The notes: generated by a model not told the origin, from the sequence alone. Positions 47,246 through 60,280 are shown, numbered from the stretch's first letter. The stretch is 64,000 nt of DNA from Erinaceus europaeus (GCF_950295315.1 NC_080179.1:69687115-69751114); one strand, 5' to 3'. Translations and numbers: made by a program.

Positions 47246-48600
47246 CTTAGAAGATCTGAAAGGGAAACTAAAAGCAGGACCTGATCAAATTGTAAGTAGG
47301 GCACCAAAGTAAAAACCCAGTGGTGAGGGGTAGACATGTAGCTTCCTGGGCCAGTGGGGGGTGGGAATGGGTGGGAGGGATGGGTCACGGTCCTTTGGTG
47401 ATGGGAATGGTGTTTATGTACACTCCTAGCAAAATGTAGACATATAAATCAGTAGTTAATTAATATGAGAGGGGGAAATCAATTGTATGTCTCAAAGGTT
47501 CTCAAAAGACAAACTGAATCTTTTTAATAGATAGGCTACGTGTTTGATATGCGGACTCTCTCAAAAGCCTAGACCAAGTAGATTAGAAGCTTCCAATAGC
47601 ACAGCTATATACAAGATACTGGGTACTGTACAGCAAACCATAACAAAGGGACTTTTCAAAGTTAACCCAATTAACAAATAATGTGATGATAATATTAACT
47701 ATTGATTGTCTTTTTGAACCCTAAGACAGCAGGAACCTCACATCTTCACTATAGAGCCCCTACTTCCCCCAGTCCTGGCACCCTTGGATAGGGCTCACTT
47801 TCCCGTATGCTTCTCCCAATCCATACCAAATAATATTGCATCCGCCGATCACAACCTAACCAAAGCAATGATTGCCATCTCAACATGCTTCACCTCAGTG
47901 TGTATCCAGAGACTTCACGTGTGGAATGACAACCCTTCAGCTTCATTACTCGGGTGAGACCTTTCCTTTTATAGTACACTCTAATTTCATCTCAGGTAGT
48001 TCACTTTCTAACAAAGTCCCATAACCTAGACATACACCAGTTTCTGTGAGAGAGAGCGTATGTGCACAGGTATCCATAAACTACTGCAAAATATATACCT
48101 GAAAGCAGGATTACACTAGAGTTTGCAGTGAGTACCTCCCTAACACTTCCTCTCCACTATTCCAATCTTGGGATCCATGATTGCTCAACAAGTTGTTTGG
48201 CTTTGTATGTTAACTCTCTTTTCAATCACCAGGTTCCAGATGCCACCAGGATGCTGGCTAGGCTTCCCTGGATTGAAGACCCCACCAATGTGTCCTGGAG
48301 CTCAGCTTCCCCAGAGACACACCTTACTAGGGAAAGAGAGAGGCAGACTGGGAGTATGGACCGACCAGTCAACGCCCATGTTCAGCGGGGAAGCAATTAC
48401 AGAAGCCAGACCCTCTACCTTCTGCAACCCTCAACGACCCTGGGTCCATGCTCCCAGAGGGCTAGAGAATGGGAAGGCTATCATGGGAGAGGGTGGGTTA
48501 TGGGGATTGGGTGGTGGGAATTGTGTGGAGTTGTACCCCTCCTACCTTATGCTTTTGTTCACTAATCCTTTCTTAAATTAAAAATTTAAATAAAAAAAAA
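45324..48600 (+). mobile_element. Young 5'-truncated L1
   Basis: Aligns base for base with 110-3391 with about 99% identity, including the short form of the 3' UTR (47246-48580) and an A-rich tail. At its 5' junction the 11-mer AACCTACAGCC occurs twice in tandem (45313-45323, 45324-45334), against once in the other copy. No clear TSD was found. Confidence 0.95.
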
Positions 48601-48636
48601 ATGGAAAAAAAAAATCAGAAGTTCAGGTGAATACAT

Positions 48637-48677
<41 letters not shown>
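48637..48677. repeat. (CA)n microsatellite
   Basis: About 20 CA units, just after the L1 tail. Confidence 0.94.
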
Positions 48678-48681
<4 letters not shown>

Positions 48682-50129
48682 CTATTTACACAGGGGAAAG
48701 GCAAAACTCTTTAATATAGTCATGATGTCATTATTGCTATTAATGAGTTGGACAACTACAGGTTATTTTTCCAACTTATTTATATTTCTTGCCTTTTTGT
48801 CAAAAGCACAGAGTCTATATCTGTTTAATTAAAATTCAATATGCACAAAAGTGTTAACTAAGAAAAAATCTTATTTATTTTGTTTAATAGCTTCAGGATT
48901 ATAACAGACAGAATTGACATGGTAACATAATAAAACTCCTCAAAATTTAAAAAAAAAAAAAAAAAAAAGAAAAGTTCTCCATATGATATAAATAAATAAA
49001 TAAATAAATAAATACTACCCAAAAAAATTCTAACATCAATCAATTACTTTGTCCTTTTGCTGCCATTTTAACTGACTTTCCCACATAGTTTCTTTGGGGG
49101 GGGGGGGTGGGGCTGGGGTGTTTAGTTCTATTGTAATGAACAATTTTGGGTAGTCAGTTTAGACATATAGTAGACATAATTTTGTTAATAAAGGAGATTG
49201 AAAATAAATGTGGTCCTAAACCTAGCTTAACCTATTAAATCATTGATTAATCAAATAAAAAAAACACAGTATTTTTAGGTTAACCACTTGTCTAGCTTGT
49301 GTGTCGGGTTTTCTTCAATGAAAGTTGGGGGGGGGGGAATGATTAATGAAAGCTGGCCTCTGTGGAAAACAGAACTTAGTTGTTCCATATGTCATTAAAA
49401 AGACTTAATCGGAGACTGGGCTGACTATAATTCATTCCTTTCTGAGGGATAATGTAAAATTCTTTCCACAGTTTTGTAGATTATGATCTCAAAACTAAAT
49501 GAATTATTATTTGAGACTGGCTCTAACAGAATCTGTTCATGATGGGTAGGGAGGGGTACCTGTGAACAAAGTAAGCTTCAGAACCCTAATTTCACCCGTT
49601 CCTCTGAGTGACTGAGTGACCCACTAGCCTGAAACACCACTAATTAGAAGATACAATGTAGTGCATCTTCAAATGTTTTGAGTCCTCAAACACTGTAATC
49701 ATTTAAGAAACACAATTTGACAAAAGTCTTGTGGGCAAGGAAAAGGTTGAGAAAAAGAGAAAAAATCATATGGAAACAAACATAAAACAACAGCCTTCAT
49801 TTTGCCTTGTGGGAAGGCTCCTTGCCCATAGACCTTAACAGACCCCCTAACACAGTTAAATCCTCCTCTTGGCGCTCCACACAGCAACATTTCAATTTCT
49901 CAGCCTGTCCACTTGTGGCTAATTGCACTCAAGATGTTCTCCTTTGGGGAAGACAGCCATGGCTGAACTGTCACTGTAAGTCTCAGTTGTTAGCTGACTT
50001 TTTTTTTCTGCCACAAATGTGAATCCTTGGGGTAGAGCTTAAGGATATGTAGTCTCTGCTCTTTCTCTAGAAATGCTGCAAGGTCTGCATGACCACACAT
50101 CCAGAAACCTACATAAATAAATGTATTTT
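48678..50129. other. Unique AT-rich sequence with homopolymers
   Basis: A-run at 48948-48969, (AAAT)n at 48989-49013, G-runs at about 49096-49107 and 49326-49336. No gene. Short frames at 49699-50022 are unsupported. Confidence 0.5.
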
Positions 50130-50275
50130 TAAAAATGTATCTGTCAATTGAGAGAGAGAGAGAGATGCAGAGAGGATATGAACATCATTCTGGCATATGC
50201 AATGCCAGGGATTAAACACAACTTCATGCTTGCCAGTCCAACATTTGGTTCACTACACCACCTCCTAGCCCACTA
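50130..50275 (-). mobile_element. Old SINE remnant, inverted
   Basis: GAGAGAGAGATGCAGAGAGG, ATGCCAGGGATTAAACAC (B-box side), TTCACTACACCACCTCC (A-box side). Confidence 0.55.
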
Positions 50276-51024
50276 AATAAAATCCATGTGTTGGAGAAGA
50301 TTGGAAGAAGGTAGAATCTAACAAGATGTCAGCTATGTATAATGAGAAAATAAAGAGAGAACAATTCAGTATTATTGGAAGGAGGTTGAGCGGTGAGGCA
50401 TTTGGACTGAGTGCCATCCTCCAGTCAAAAAGCACACTATTAGCAAAGGCATACAGACTGGAAAAAGGTGTGACTTTCAGGGCAATTAATTTAGTCTGAC
50501 ATGGATCTCTGAAGTACACTGTGGTAATGACTGGTGAGCAAAGTAGGTTGAACTGAATTTCAGGAAGTTTTAAATACCTTCTGTATTTCTACTCTGTAGG
50601 CACTGGAATGAAACTAGAGACTATTGGGAAAATGAAAGAAAAGACAAGATCAGATCTTTGAGTTAAACATATATATAATATATAGTAGTTCAGAGAATAA
50701 AGGAATAGGTAAAGAAAAATATGGAAGTGAACTACAACTCTAACACAAAAAATAAAAAGGGGTACTGGATATATTTTAATAGAATTATCAAAATCTGTAT
50801 GATAGATATGGGTGTGGGGGGGATAATTAACGTTGAGGCTTGGTATTTGAGTGACCAAGGGGTAACATTTATCAAACTGGGAAGAAAGACAAGACTTACA
50901 GGTTTTGAGGCCTAAGCCTGACATTCATTTAATGATAAACAGAGGAAGTAAAAGCCTTCAACTGGATACTAGGCTGACATCTCAAAATCAACATTTTAAA
51001 GAAAGCAAAGACTTACTGGGTGTT
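50276..51024. other. Unique sequence
   Basis: No gene seen. Confidence 0.45.
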
Positions 51025-51038
51025 AGAAATGCAAGTCC

Positions 51039-51250
51039 CAGGGGTGGGGTGGTGGCACACCTGGTTGAGGGCACATGTTACAGTGCACAAGGACCCAGGT
51101 TCAAGCCCCCAGTCCCCACCTGCAGGGTGAAAGCTTTGCGAGTGGTGAAGCAGGGCTGCAGGTGTCTCTCTGTCTATCTCCCCCTACTCTCAATTTCTGG
51201 CTGTCTCTATCCAATAAGTAAATACAATAAAAAAATTTAAAAAAAAAGAA
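51039..51250 (+). mobile_element. tRNA-derived SINE, type 2, with 14-bp TSD
   Basis: GGTGGCACACCTGGTTGAGG, CCCAGGTTCAAGCCCC (B-box), CTCTATCCAATAAGTAAAT and an A tail. Perfect TSD AGAAATGCAAGTCC at 51025-51038 and 51251-51264. Confidence 0.94.
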
Positions 51251-51264
51251 AGAAATGCAAGTCC

Positions 51265-51877
51265 TACCAAAAAGGCATGTGTACACCTATGTTCATTGCA
51301 ACACAATTCGTAATAGCTAAAACATGGAAGCAACCCAGTGCCCAACAACAGATGAATGGCTGAGAAAGCTGTAGTATATTTACACAATGGAATACTACTC
51401 AGCAATTAAGAACAATGAACCCACCTTCTCTGACCTATCTTGACTGGAGCTAGAAGGAATTATGTTGAGTGAGATAAGTCAGAAAGACAAAGATGAGTAT
51501 GGGATGATACCAGTCATAAATAGAATTTGAAAAAGAAGAACAGAAAGGGAAACTAAAAGCAGGATTTGACTAAATTTGGAGTAGGGCACCAGAGTAAAAC
51601 TCTGAGGGGAGGGTGAGGGTACATAGGTCAGATTCACTGGTGAGGGGGGTTGGGGGGGTGGGATAGGACACAGTCTTTTGGTGGTGAGAATGGTGTTTAT
51701 GTACACTCCTATTAACTTGTAGTCATATAAATCACTATTTAATTAATATGAGGGGAAAATTGATTGAATGTCTCAAACTTTTCAATACACAGAGCATAGG
51801 CTGAGTCTTTGAAATGTTGACTGTCCTAAAAGCTTAGACCAAAAGAGCAGAAGCAACCAGTAGTACTACATTATAAA

Positions 51878-51921
<44 letters not shown>

Positions 51922-53720
51922 CATCAAAGGAAAAATTATAGAGAGATCATGTATGATACAGCAAATCCTAATTTAGGGATTTCCACAGTTAACCCAATTG
52001 CCAAATAATTTGATTATAGCAATAACTATCTATAGCCTTCTTAAACCCTAAGACAGCAGGAACTTCCCACTTCCTCTAAAAAGCCCACATTTCCCCCAGT
52101 CCTGGAACCTCTAGAGTGAGGCTCAATTTCCAGCATGCTTCTCTCAATTCATACCAACTGTTACTGCATCTGCTGATCCCAGCCTATTCAATTCAATGAG
52201 TACCACCTCAACATACTTCACTTCAAACTATGTCCAGAGACATCAGGTGTAGAACGTCAACCCTTTGCTATCATTACTCGGGTGAGACCTTTCCTTTCTC
52301 ACAGGACTCCTTAATTCTATTTCGGGTAGTCCACTTCCTAACAATGCCTCAAAACCTAGATATAGACCAGGTCCCATGAGATAGGACAGATATACACATG
52401 TATCCATAAGTTTGGGCAAAATATATACCTAAAAGCAAAAGTGCACAATAGTTTGTAGTGAGTTAATCAATCAAGAAAGCAAGTAGAAAGACCTAAAAAG
52501 ACACCTTAAAGTACCAAATGAAATAGTTACTACTTAGACCTAGATACCCTCCTCACCTACTTCCTATTACACTTCCCTCAGTCACTCCAAAGCTAACTTT
52601 ATCAATGTAAGGACTACAAAAGCTGAATAAGGACAAGAGACTGGAATACTATAATGATGACTCTTTAGTCACTATCAGGCCACCCCATCAGCTGGGGCCC
52701 TAGTCGGGGAGTCCTGGGATTCCCACACAAACACAATAAGCATAGACTTCAAATAAATCCCACTCTCCATTATCACTGGTCATCCACATCAGGAATGGCA
52801 TAATGGATCCCTATGGGGGTCCCCATAGGACCTTGTCCTCAATGTGGATCAACAATGGTAGAGAATGTTCCATCCTCCGAAGGGGGGTTGGATAACATAC
52901 TCTATCTACCACCTGAAGATGGGTCCTAAAATTGGTGCAACTCAGAATGTTCCTTCTGATGACCACAGAATGTGAGTTTAGACCTACAGGGATGTAGAGG
53001 TAACATAGGCTCCTATGCTCCATATTCATGGGCCCTAGATCAAATCGATGGGATTTACAGTCAACAATATGTATACAATTTTTCCATATTTGGGAGCTAC
53101 TCTCTTCCCTGATCCAGCTTTCTAGCCCTTTTTCCAGCCATGACACTATCTCCCCAGACAACAACCTGGGTTCACCTGCATATCAGACATAAGTCTCAGG
53201 CAAAAACTAGTAAAGTCATGGGTCCTTTGAAATATATCTAAAATAGACCTACCAGCTAGTTCCAAAATGGAGACAACAACTCTTCATCTGCAATGTTCGA
53301 GCCTTTAGGTTCATAATTAATCAACAATTTGTTTGGCTTTATATGTTAACTCTTCTTTCAGCCAGCAGGTTCCAGATGCGAACAGGACTTTCCTGGACAG
53401 ATGATTCCACCAATGTGTCCTGGAGCTCTGCTTCCTCAGAGCCCTGCCCCACTAGGGAAAGAGAGAGAGAGAGGCTGGGAATATGGATCAACCTTTCAAC
53501 ACCCATGTTCAGCAGGGATGCAATTCCAGAAACCAGACCTTCCACCTTCTGCACCCCATGATGACCCTGGGTCCATACTCCCATGGGGTTAAAGAATAGG
53601 AAAGTTATCAGGGGAGGGGATAAGATACGGAGTTCTGGTGGTGGGAACTGTACTCCTCTTATCCTATGATCTTGTCAGTGTTTCTATTTTATAAATAAAT
53701 TAATTAATTTTAAAAAAGAA
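51265..53720 (+). mobile_element. Old-lineage L1: ORF2 tail plus long 3' UTR
   Basis: 51275-51530 matches the ORF2 end at 1781-2034 but with stops. The 3' UTR runs about 2.15 kb to GGAGTTCTGGTGGTGGGAACT and a TTAATTAATTTT tail. It contains a (CA)n at 51877-51919. It is bounded by AGAAATGCAAGTCC (51251) and AGATATGCAAGTCT (53721), a slightly decayed TSD. Confidence 0.92.
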
Positions 53721-53824
53721 AGATATGCAAGTCTCGAGCTCAACAGAGGGTCACAATACAGACATGATTTATCTAAATAGAAATGATAGTGAAAGCCATG
53801 GTAATGGGGAGTTTAAGAAGAGAA

Positions 53825-54076
53825 TTTTTTCACAAATTTATTTATTTCCCTTTTGTTGCCCTTGCTGTTTTATTGTCGTAGTTATTATTGATGTCATTGT
53901 TGGATAGACAGAGAGAAATGGAGAGAGGAGGGGAAGACAGAGAGGGGGAGAAAAAGATAGACACCTGCAGACCTGCTTCACCACCTGTGAAATGACTCCC
54001 CTGTAGGTGGGGAGCTGGGGTTCGAACTGGGATCCTTTTGCCGGTTCTTGTGCTTTGCACCACATGCCAGACTCCC
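53825..54076 (-). mobile_element. tRNA-derived SINE, inverted, with 10-bp TSD
   Basis: TTTCCCTTTTGTTGCCC, GGTTCGAACTGGGATCC, with the head cut to ACCACATGCCAGACTCCC. TSD AAGAAGAGAA at 53815-53824 and 54077-54086. Confidence 0.95.
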
Positions 54077-54086
54077 AAGAAGAGAA

Positions 54087-54589
54087 CATTTTATGACTCA
54101 GAAGGGAAGATAAATAAAACAAAGTATGTGAATACGCATCAAATGTGGAATATGATTCAATAAAAAGACTGAGAAGTAAAAGTGGAAAACAGAGAAGACC
54201 ACAAGAAAAAAAATAACTAATTTAAACAGTACACATACTTACATACTGGACTTTATGGACTAATTAAAATGCAAATATCTAAACAGGCCATTAAGTACTT
54301 CATTTTTATTACTTTGAACTTGAATCAGACCAAATATAAGACAAAAGTTGGAAATCTCCATGTAAATAGGGATTTTTTGCAAAACAAAAAAACATACTAA
54401 TAGAGGTTGGGTATGGATAAATGTGAGGGAACCCTGAACTCATCAAAAGATGCATTCCTAATAATGTACATCTCTAAACGTAAGGGTAAAATAGAAATGA
54501 GTCCAAAATCATAAATGACTTAGAACGAACCAATGATAGTTATCAACAGTACAGAATGGTCAACAATCAGCTTCTTTTATTTAGACAGT
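54087..54589. other. Unique AT-rich sequence
   Basis: No gene seen. Confidence 0.45.
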
Positions 54590-54715
54590 GAACAAGTATT
54601 TCATCTCTTCAGGTCTCAGTTTTCTACCATCTGAAAGAGGTATAATTATAGAATTTATGAAATAACAATCAGGATTAAATAAGAGGGTGCACTTGACATG
54701 GCAGGATTTGGGCGA
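54590..54715 (+). mobile_element. MIR-like remnant
   Basis: CTTCAGGTCTCAGTTTTCTACC, a CTGAAAGAGGTATAATTATAG stretch and AGGATTAAATAAGAGGGTGC follow the MIR 3' half. Confidence 0.65.
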
Positions 54716-54957
54716 GTGTCAATATTCTTCCACTCTTTCACTTTTTGTGTTTTAGTTTCAGGCTTGTTAGACCATGATCGTTATCCCTACAATGTCAGTT
54801 CAATGCAGTCAGCTCAATATTTACGGCTTATTTAAGCGTATTAGCAAATAAAGGGACCTATGTCAGCATTATCAATTAGATAATTCATTCATTCATTCCT
54901 TTCTGCGTTCATTCGTTTGTTCATTATATATTCATTTGACAAAGTGAACCAAGGTAA
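54716..54957. other. Unique sequence with an ATTC-rich stretch
   Basis: Repeated ATTC units at about 54883-54950. No gene. Confidence 0.5.
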
Positions 54958-55049
54958 TGTATATTTTTAATAGAAGTGAGAGACAGAGAAATAGAAGTAA
55001 AGAGATAGAGATGGGGGAGAGAGAGATACCTGGAATCCTGTTTCTTTAC
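54958..55049 (-). mobile_element. Old SINE, first half, split by an L1
   Basis: AGAAGTGAGAGACAGAGAAAT and a GA-rich middle are the tail side of an inverted type 2 SINE. The head side resumes at 56163. Confidence 0.6.
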
Positions 55050-56162
55050 TCTTTTTTTTAATTTATAAAAAGGAAACACTGACAAAAAACATAGGATAAG
55101 AAGGGTACAATTTCACACAATTCCCACCACCAGAACTCTGTATCCCATCCCCTCCTCTGACAGCTTTTCTATTCTTTATCCCTCTGGAAATATGGACCCA
55201 GGGTCATTATGGGGTGCAGAAGGTAGAAGGTCAGGCTTCTGTTAATTTCTTACCTTACCCGCTGAACATGGGCGTTGGCATGTCGATCCATACTCCTAGC
55301 CTGTCTCTCTCTTTCCCTAGTGGGGTGGGGTTCCGGGGAAACAGGGCTCCAGGACACATTGGTGGGGTCATCTATCCAGGGAAGTCTGGTTGGCATCATG
55401 TTAGCATCTGGAATCTGGTGGCTAAAAAAAGAGTTAAGATATAAAGTCAAACAAATCGCTAACTAATCATGATCCTAAAAGCTGGAATAGTGCAGACAAA
55501 GATTTGGGGTCTCCGTTTTGTTGATAGTTAGTAGTCCTATTTTAATTATATTCCAAAGAGCCCATGACTATACTATTTTTTTTCCTGAGCCTGACATCTG
55601 ATATGCAGGTGGACCCAAGTTATTGTCTGGAGAAATGATGTCATGGCTAGAAAAAGGACCAGAAAGCTGGATCAGGGAAGAGAGTAGCTCCCAAGTATGG
55701 GAAAGGTGTATACATACTGTTGACTGTAAACCCCGTTGATTTGATATGATCTGGGACCCATATTTAGTTTAGGAGCCTATGTGACTTCTGCATCCCTGTA
55801 GATCTGAGCTCACATTCTGTGGTCATGAGTAGGAACATTCCAAGCTGCTCCAATATTGACCCATCTTCCTCAGGTGGAAGATAAAGTATGTTATCCAGCC
55901 TTCCTTTGGAGGATGGAACATTCTCTACCATTGTTGATCCATATTGAGGGCAAGGTCCTATGGGGGTCCACAGAGGGATCTATTGTGTTGTTCCTGATAA
56001 TGATGACCAGTAACAATGGAGAGAGGGATCTGTTGGAGGTCTAGGCCCATCATATCTCTGTGGGAATCCCAGGAATCCCCTCCCCGACTAGAGCTCCAGC
56101 TGATGGGGTGGCCTGATAGAGACTGAAGAGTCATCATTAAAGTATGCTGGTCTTTTGCCCTT
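55050..56162 (-). mobile_element. Old-lineage L1 3' UTR, inverted, inserted in a SINE
   Basis: Reverse of the L1 3' UTR: AAAAACATAGGATAAGAAGG, CAATTCCCACCACCAGAACTC, GATATGCAGGTGGACCCAAG, ATTGACCCATCTTCCTCAGG, AGAGTCATCATTAAAGTATG. TTCTTTACTCTT (about 55039) and TTCTCTACTCTT (about 56167) are its probable TSD. Confidence 0.88.
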
Positions 56163-56255
56163 ATTGCTTCTCTACTCTTATAGCTTCCTCCCTGAAGGTG
56201 AGGAACAAGGACTGAGCCTTGGTCCTTTCACATGGTAGTGTATTCTCTCTCTTTC
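56163..56255 (-). mobile_element. Old SINE, second half
   Basis: TAGCTTCCTCCCTGAAGGTGAGG, then CTGAGCCTTGGTCC, continues the SINE begun at 54958. Confidence 0.55.
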
Positions 56256-56311
56256 TCTCTTCACATACTAGTGTATGTTCTTTTTGAAGATGAATAGGGT
56301 TTTTTATTTTA

Positions 56312-56594
56312 TTCTTATTATTGTTAATTACCACTAAGGTTATCTCTGGGGCTCAGTGCCTTCACATTAAATCCACTGCTCTTGGCTGCCATTTTTTTCC
56401 CTTTTATTTGATAGGACACAGAGAAAATTAAGGAGGATGGGGAAGATAGAGAGGGAAAGAGACACCTGTAGTACTTGCTTCACTACTACTTTTTATGATT
56501 CCCCCCTGGAAGTGGGGAGCAGGGGCTCAAACCAGGATCCTTGCGCATGGTAACCTTTTGCTCTTCACCAGGTATGCCACCATCCAGTTCCCCT
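56312..56594 (-). mobile_element. 3'-extended SINE, diverged, inverted
   Basis: AGGTTATCTCTGGGGCTCAG, AATCCACTGCTCTTGGCTGCC (extension), GATAGGACACAGAGAAAATTA, GGGGCTCAAACCAGGATCC. Confidence 0.8.
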
Positions 56595-57440
56595 TAATGT
56601 ATGTTCCACCACACAGTGCCTGGCTTATAGAATTGTGAGAGTAAAGAGATATATTTTGTGCCAGTTGGTTAACAGCAACCATAGGAAATTAATTTGAATA
56701 GAATGAAATGTATGAATCTTAAATATAAATCTTCTCACTATTTTTTAATGGGAAATGTTGTACCCATCCCTTTCATTTCTATTTCCCACTCAGTCTCCTC
56801 CCCTCCTCATTGTTTCACCTTCTGGCTACTCAAGTGAGATATGCAAATGCTCTGAGATAAGAAACAAAATGACAGTTGATGAAAAGATGGTGAACAAGAA
56901 GTGGATGGCAGCAGATGAGGCTGTTTCCTAACAGAAGTTCCTAATCTAAATGCAACTCTGATTCCAGCCACTGAGATAGTGTGTGCCTTCTGCATATTCT
57001 TCTAATTTTTTGCCCTAATGTCTGCCTGAATTTTATGATGAGAGAATCAGATAATTAAACATAGAAGAAAGAAGTAAGAACAGATTAGCAGGAAAGAAAG
57101 ATCAAGGTGCAAAACAAGAGCTACTCTATTGACATCCCATCCTTCTTCAAGGGAGAAAAAAGAAAGAGAAAAACATACAGATTACCAGATTGGTGCCACA
57201 ACTGTGTGGTGTGTTGGTTATTTTGAAAAACAGCAGCAGTCATTTCAAAATTTAAACCTTCTCAGAATCTTCAAATAAACTGAAAGGAGATAGAGTAAAT
57301 TATTGCTTCTGCTTGTTTTCATTCTGTTGTTGGGCTGTTTACATGACTGTACATTCAATATTTTTTTCATGGATTATTAAAAAACATCAAGAACAGCTGC
57401 TGCTGCGCTATAGTTATTTGTTTGAAGTATAATATCACTC

Positions 57441-57477
<37 letters not shown>

Positions 57478-57865
57478 ATAAATCAGCACTCAACCACTAT
57501 TAGGTACAACAGGCAGCGGAAAAAAAAAAAAAAGCATGCAAACACATGTGAGCAGCATTCCAGCATTTTTCTTACTCCAAGATTTAAAGGAAGAGAATTA
57601 ATGATTACGTTCAGTTACACTTGTATTTCCTTCTTACACCCTTAAAATAATGGGCAGTGACTGTCTTGAACAGCTGATCTAAGCATAATTATCTTCAGTT
57701 CCATCCACTTTGTCCAAAACAACACAAAATTACTTTTTCTTAATTTTTACTGCAGAGTAGTACAGCATGTATATTCTATAACTTCCTGGACCAGTCATCT
57801 ATCAATTTAGGCTGCTCCAGTGACCCTGTTGATATTTCTCAATATTAAGGAAGAGAATTTCATAA
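56595..57865. other. Unique sequence with (CA)n
   Basis: (CA)n at 57448-57475, A-run at 57519-57532. No gene. Confidence 0.5.
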
Positions 57866-57880
57866 AAGAAAACATTTTTC

Positions 57881-58231
57881 TTTCATTTTTTTTTGCCTCC
57901 AGGCTTATTGCTGGGGCTCAGTGCCTGCACCTCGAATCCACTGCTCCTGGAAGCCATCCCCCCACTTTTGTTGCCCTTGTAGTTTTATCATTGTGGTTAT
58001 TATTATTCTTGTCATTGATGTCATTGTTGTTGGACAGGACAGAGAGAAATGGGGAGAGGAGAGGAAAACAGAGAGGGGGAGAGAAAGATAGACACCTGCA
58101 GACCTGCTTCACCACCTGTGAAGCGACTCCTCTGCAGGTGGGGAGCCAGGGTCTCAAACTGGGATCCTTATGCCAGTCCTTGTGCTTTGTGCCTTGTGCA
58201 CTTAACCTACTGCGCTACCACCCAACCCCCC
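57881..58231 (-). mobile_element. 3'-extended SINE, full length, inverted, with 15-bp TSD
   Basis: GCCTCCAGG at 57895-57903, CCTGGAAGC at 57946-57954, then TTTTGTTGCCCTTGTAG and a normal SINE body to GCGCTACCACCCAACCC. TSD AAGAAAACATTTTTC at 57866-57880 and 58232-58246 is perfect, so the extension entered with the element as one unit. Confidence 0.96.
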
Positions 58232-58330
58232 AAGAAAACATTTTTCAGCATCAATAGGAAAAGTTTTTTTTTTCAACCAAGTGTTCTAGATCCCTATCCC
58301 TTTTTAAGGTACATATAATTTATAAATCAT

Positions 58331-58553
58331 TGTTAAGCTCATGTGGCGCAAAGCACAAGGACCGGCTTAAGGATCCCGGTTCGAGCTCCGGCTCCCCACC
58401 TGCAGGGGAGTCCCTTTACAGGCAGTGAAGCAGGTCTGCAGGTGTCTTTCTCTCCCCCCTCTCTGTCTTCCTCTCCTCTCTCCATTTCTCTCTGTCCTAC
58501 CTAACAACAACAACATCAATAATAACAGTAATAACTGGAATAACAATAAAAAA
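58331..58553 (+). mobile_element. tRNA-derived SINE, 5'-truncated, with TSD
   Basis: Starts at TTGTTAAGCTCATGTGGCGC, lacking the first A-box bases. B-box CCGGTTCGAGC is intact. TSD TTATAAATCAT at 58320-58330 and 58554-58564. Confidence 0.94.
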
Positions 58554-58692
58554 TTATAAATCATCAAATACGGCCTGTGTATTATTCTGTTATATAAGAT
58601 AGCATTAATTTTTGACTTACAAATTCAACACTATTTCCAATTTATATATTATTTGTTAAAATGTTTTATGCCATATTCATCTTTCTTTTTCT

Positions 58693-58896
58693 TTTTTAAA
58701 ATTTATTTATTACTTAATAGTGACAGAGAGAAATTGAGAGGAGAGGGTGAGTTAGAGAGGGAGAGAGACAGAGAGACAGCTGCAGAACTGCTTCACCACT
58801 TGTGAAGCTTTCCCCTTCAGGTGGGGATCAGGGGCTTGAACCTGGGTCCTTGCACACTATAATGTGTGCATTTAACAGGGTGTACCACCCATCCCC
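58693..58896 (-). mobile_element. tRNA-derived SINE, type 2, inverted
   Basis: AATAGTGACAGAGAGAAATTG, TTCAGGTGGGGATCAGGGG, CTTGAACCTGGGTCC, ACAGGGTGTACCACCC. Confidence 0.88.
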
Positions 58897-60139
58897 TTCT
58901 TTTTACTTTTCTGCTCCCATCCATTGGAACATTTCTCCATGTGTATTCATAATGTCAACAGAATTATCTTACTGTTTTATCTGCTTTTTTTTTTTATTTA
59001 GAACTGTCTTTTTCTTTTCTTTGCAGTTGTGTATAATGAGGGATATACTGTTTTATGTGATTACTTCTCCATAATCACTTGAGTGAAATACCATTTCTCT
59101 TTTAAAAACTGCTTTGCATTTGCAGACATTTCAGCTCAATTTCAGATTGGTGGTATGCTAGAAAGTGAAGATACAGTTCAAGGAGTCTATGCTATTTATT
59201 TATTGCAATTCTCTTTCAAGTTTTGAGGCAAAACTTGCAAAAAAAATGAGTGCTCGGTCTTTCATCCCAGCTCTATTTATATTGCATAGTATAGTGTATG
59301 TAGAGGTGGCTGGCAATAATAGAATATGAAAAGAACAACGTGATTAAATTATATAGCACATTGGGGGCAGCTTTTATCTTCAGCACTGTACTTCCAAGCA
59401 CTTTCACAAAGATGTGGAAGAAATATTATCACCTTTTGCACATGAGGATTACAAGAAAGGCTGAAGTAAAGCATAGGGTGGGGAGAACACCTGGAGGAAA
59501 TGGAGTGTCCTCACTCCTAGCCTAGCCCATTCTCTGCCCCATGGGCCTCTGCCTGCAGTTATCACCTCCATTCATTAGCTATATGACGGCACCCATTTCA
59601 CCTCTCAGGGAAAGCTGATCAGGGAACTCAGTGAGTAAATCTCCAGTAAAAGTGGAAAAGTGGACGCATATGGTGAAAGTGACAGCCCCCCCCCCCCCCC
59701 GCCCACTTCAGTTGCTTTTTCATTAAAGGGCTAATGTGACCTGCAGTCTTGCTTGACACTGGGGATGCAGAAAGGAACAAACAGATATAGCTCTGGATTT
59801 CAGCGAATTTAGGAGCTTGTGGGAAAACCATAAATCAACAACCCAATAATGTAACAACTAAACAAAGCAGGGCATCATGTGGAAGCAAGCTACAGGCTTT
59901 ACAGATTTACAAGAAAGTATGAGAAGCCAAGTTCCTACAGCCAGGTGAGAAATTACCTTAAAGATTTCATATCTTTAAATGTGAAGATCGAAAACTGGAA
60001 TGGTGACAATGGGACAACATAGAGAAAGGCCCTGGGGCAGGACAAAAATCGCATGTTCAAAGAAATGAGAGAATCACAGCATGATGAAAGCAAGGTTCAC
60101 GGGAAGATTTGGCACCTGAGAAGTCTTCAGTTTTCTTTT
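58897..60139. other. Unique sequence with faint L2/MIR-like traces
   Basis: 59380-59470 and 59745-59830 look like ancient MIR/L2 sequence (ACATGAGGATTACAAGAAAGG; GACACTGGGGATGCAGAAAGG). C-run at 59686-59700. No gene. Confidence 0.4.
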
Positions 60140-60245
60140 TATATTTACCTCCAGAGTTATTGCTGGGGCTTAGCGCCTGCACTACAAATTCACTGCTCCT
60201 GGTGGCCATTTTTTGCATCTTTTTAGAGAAAGAAAGAAAGATAAA

Positions 60246-60280
<35 letters not shown>

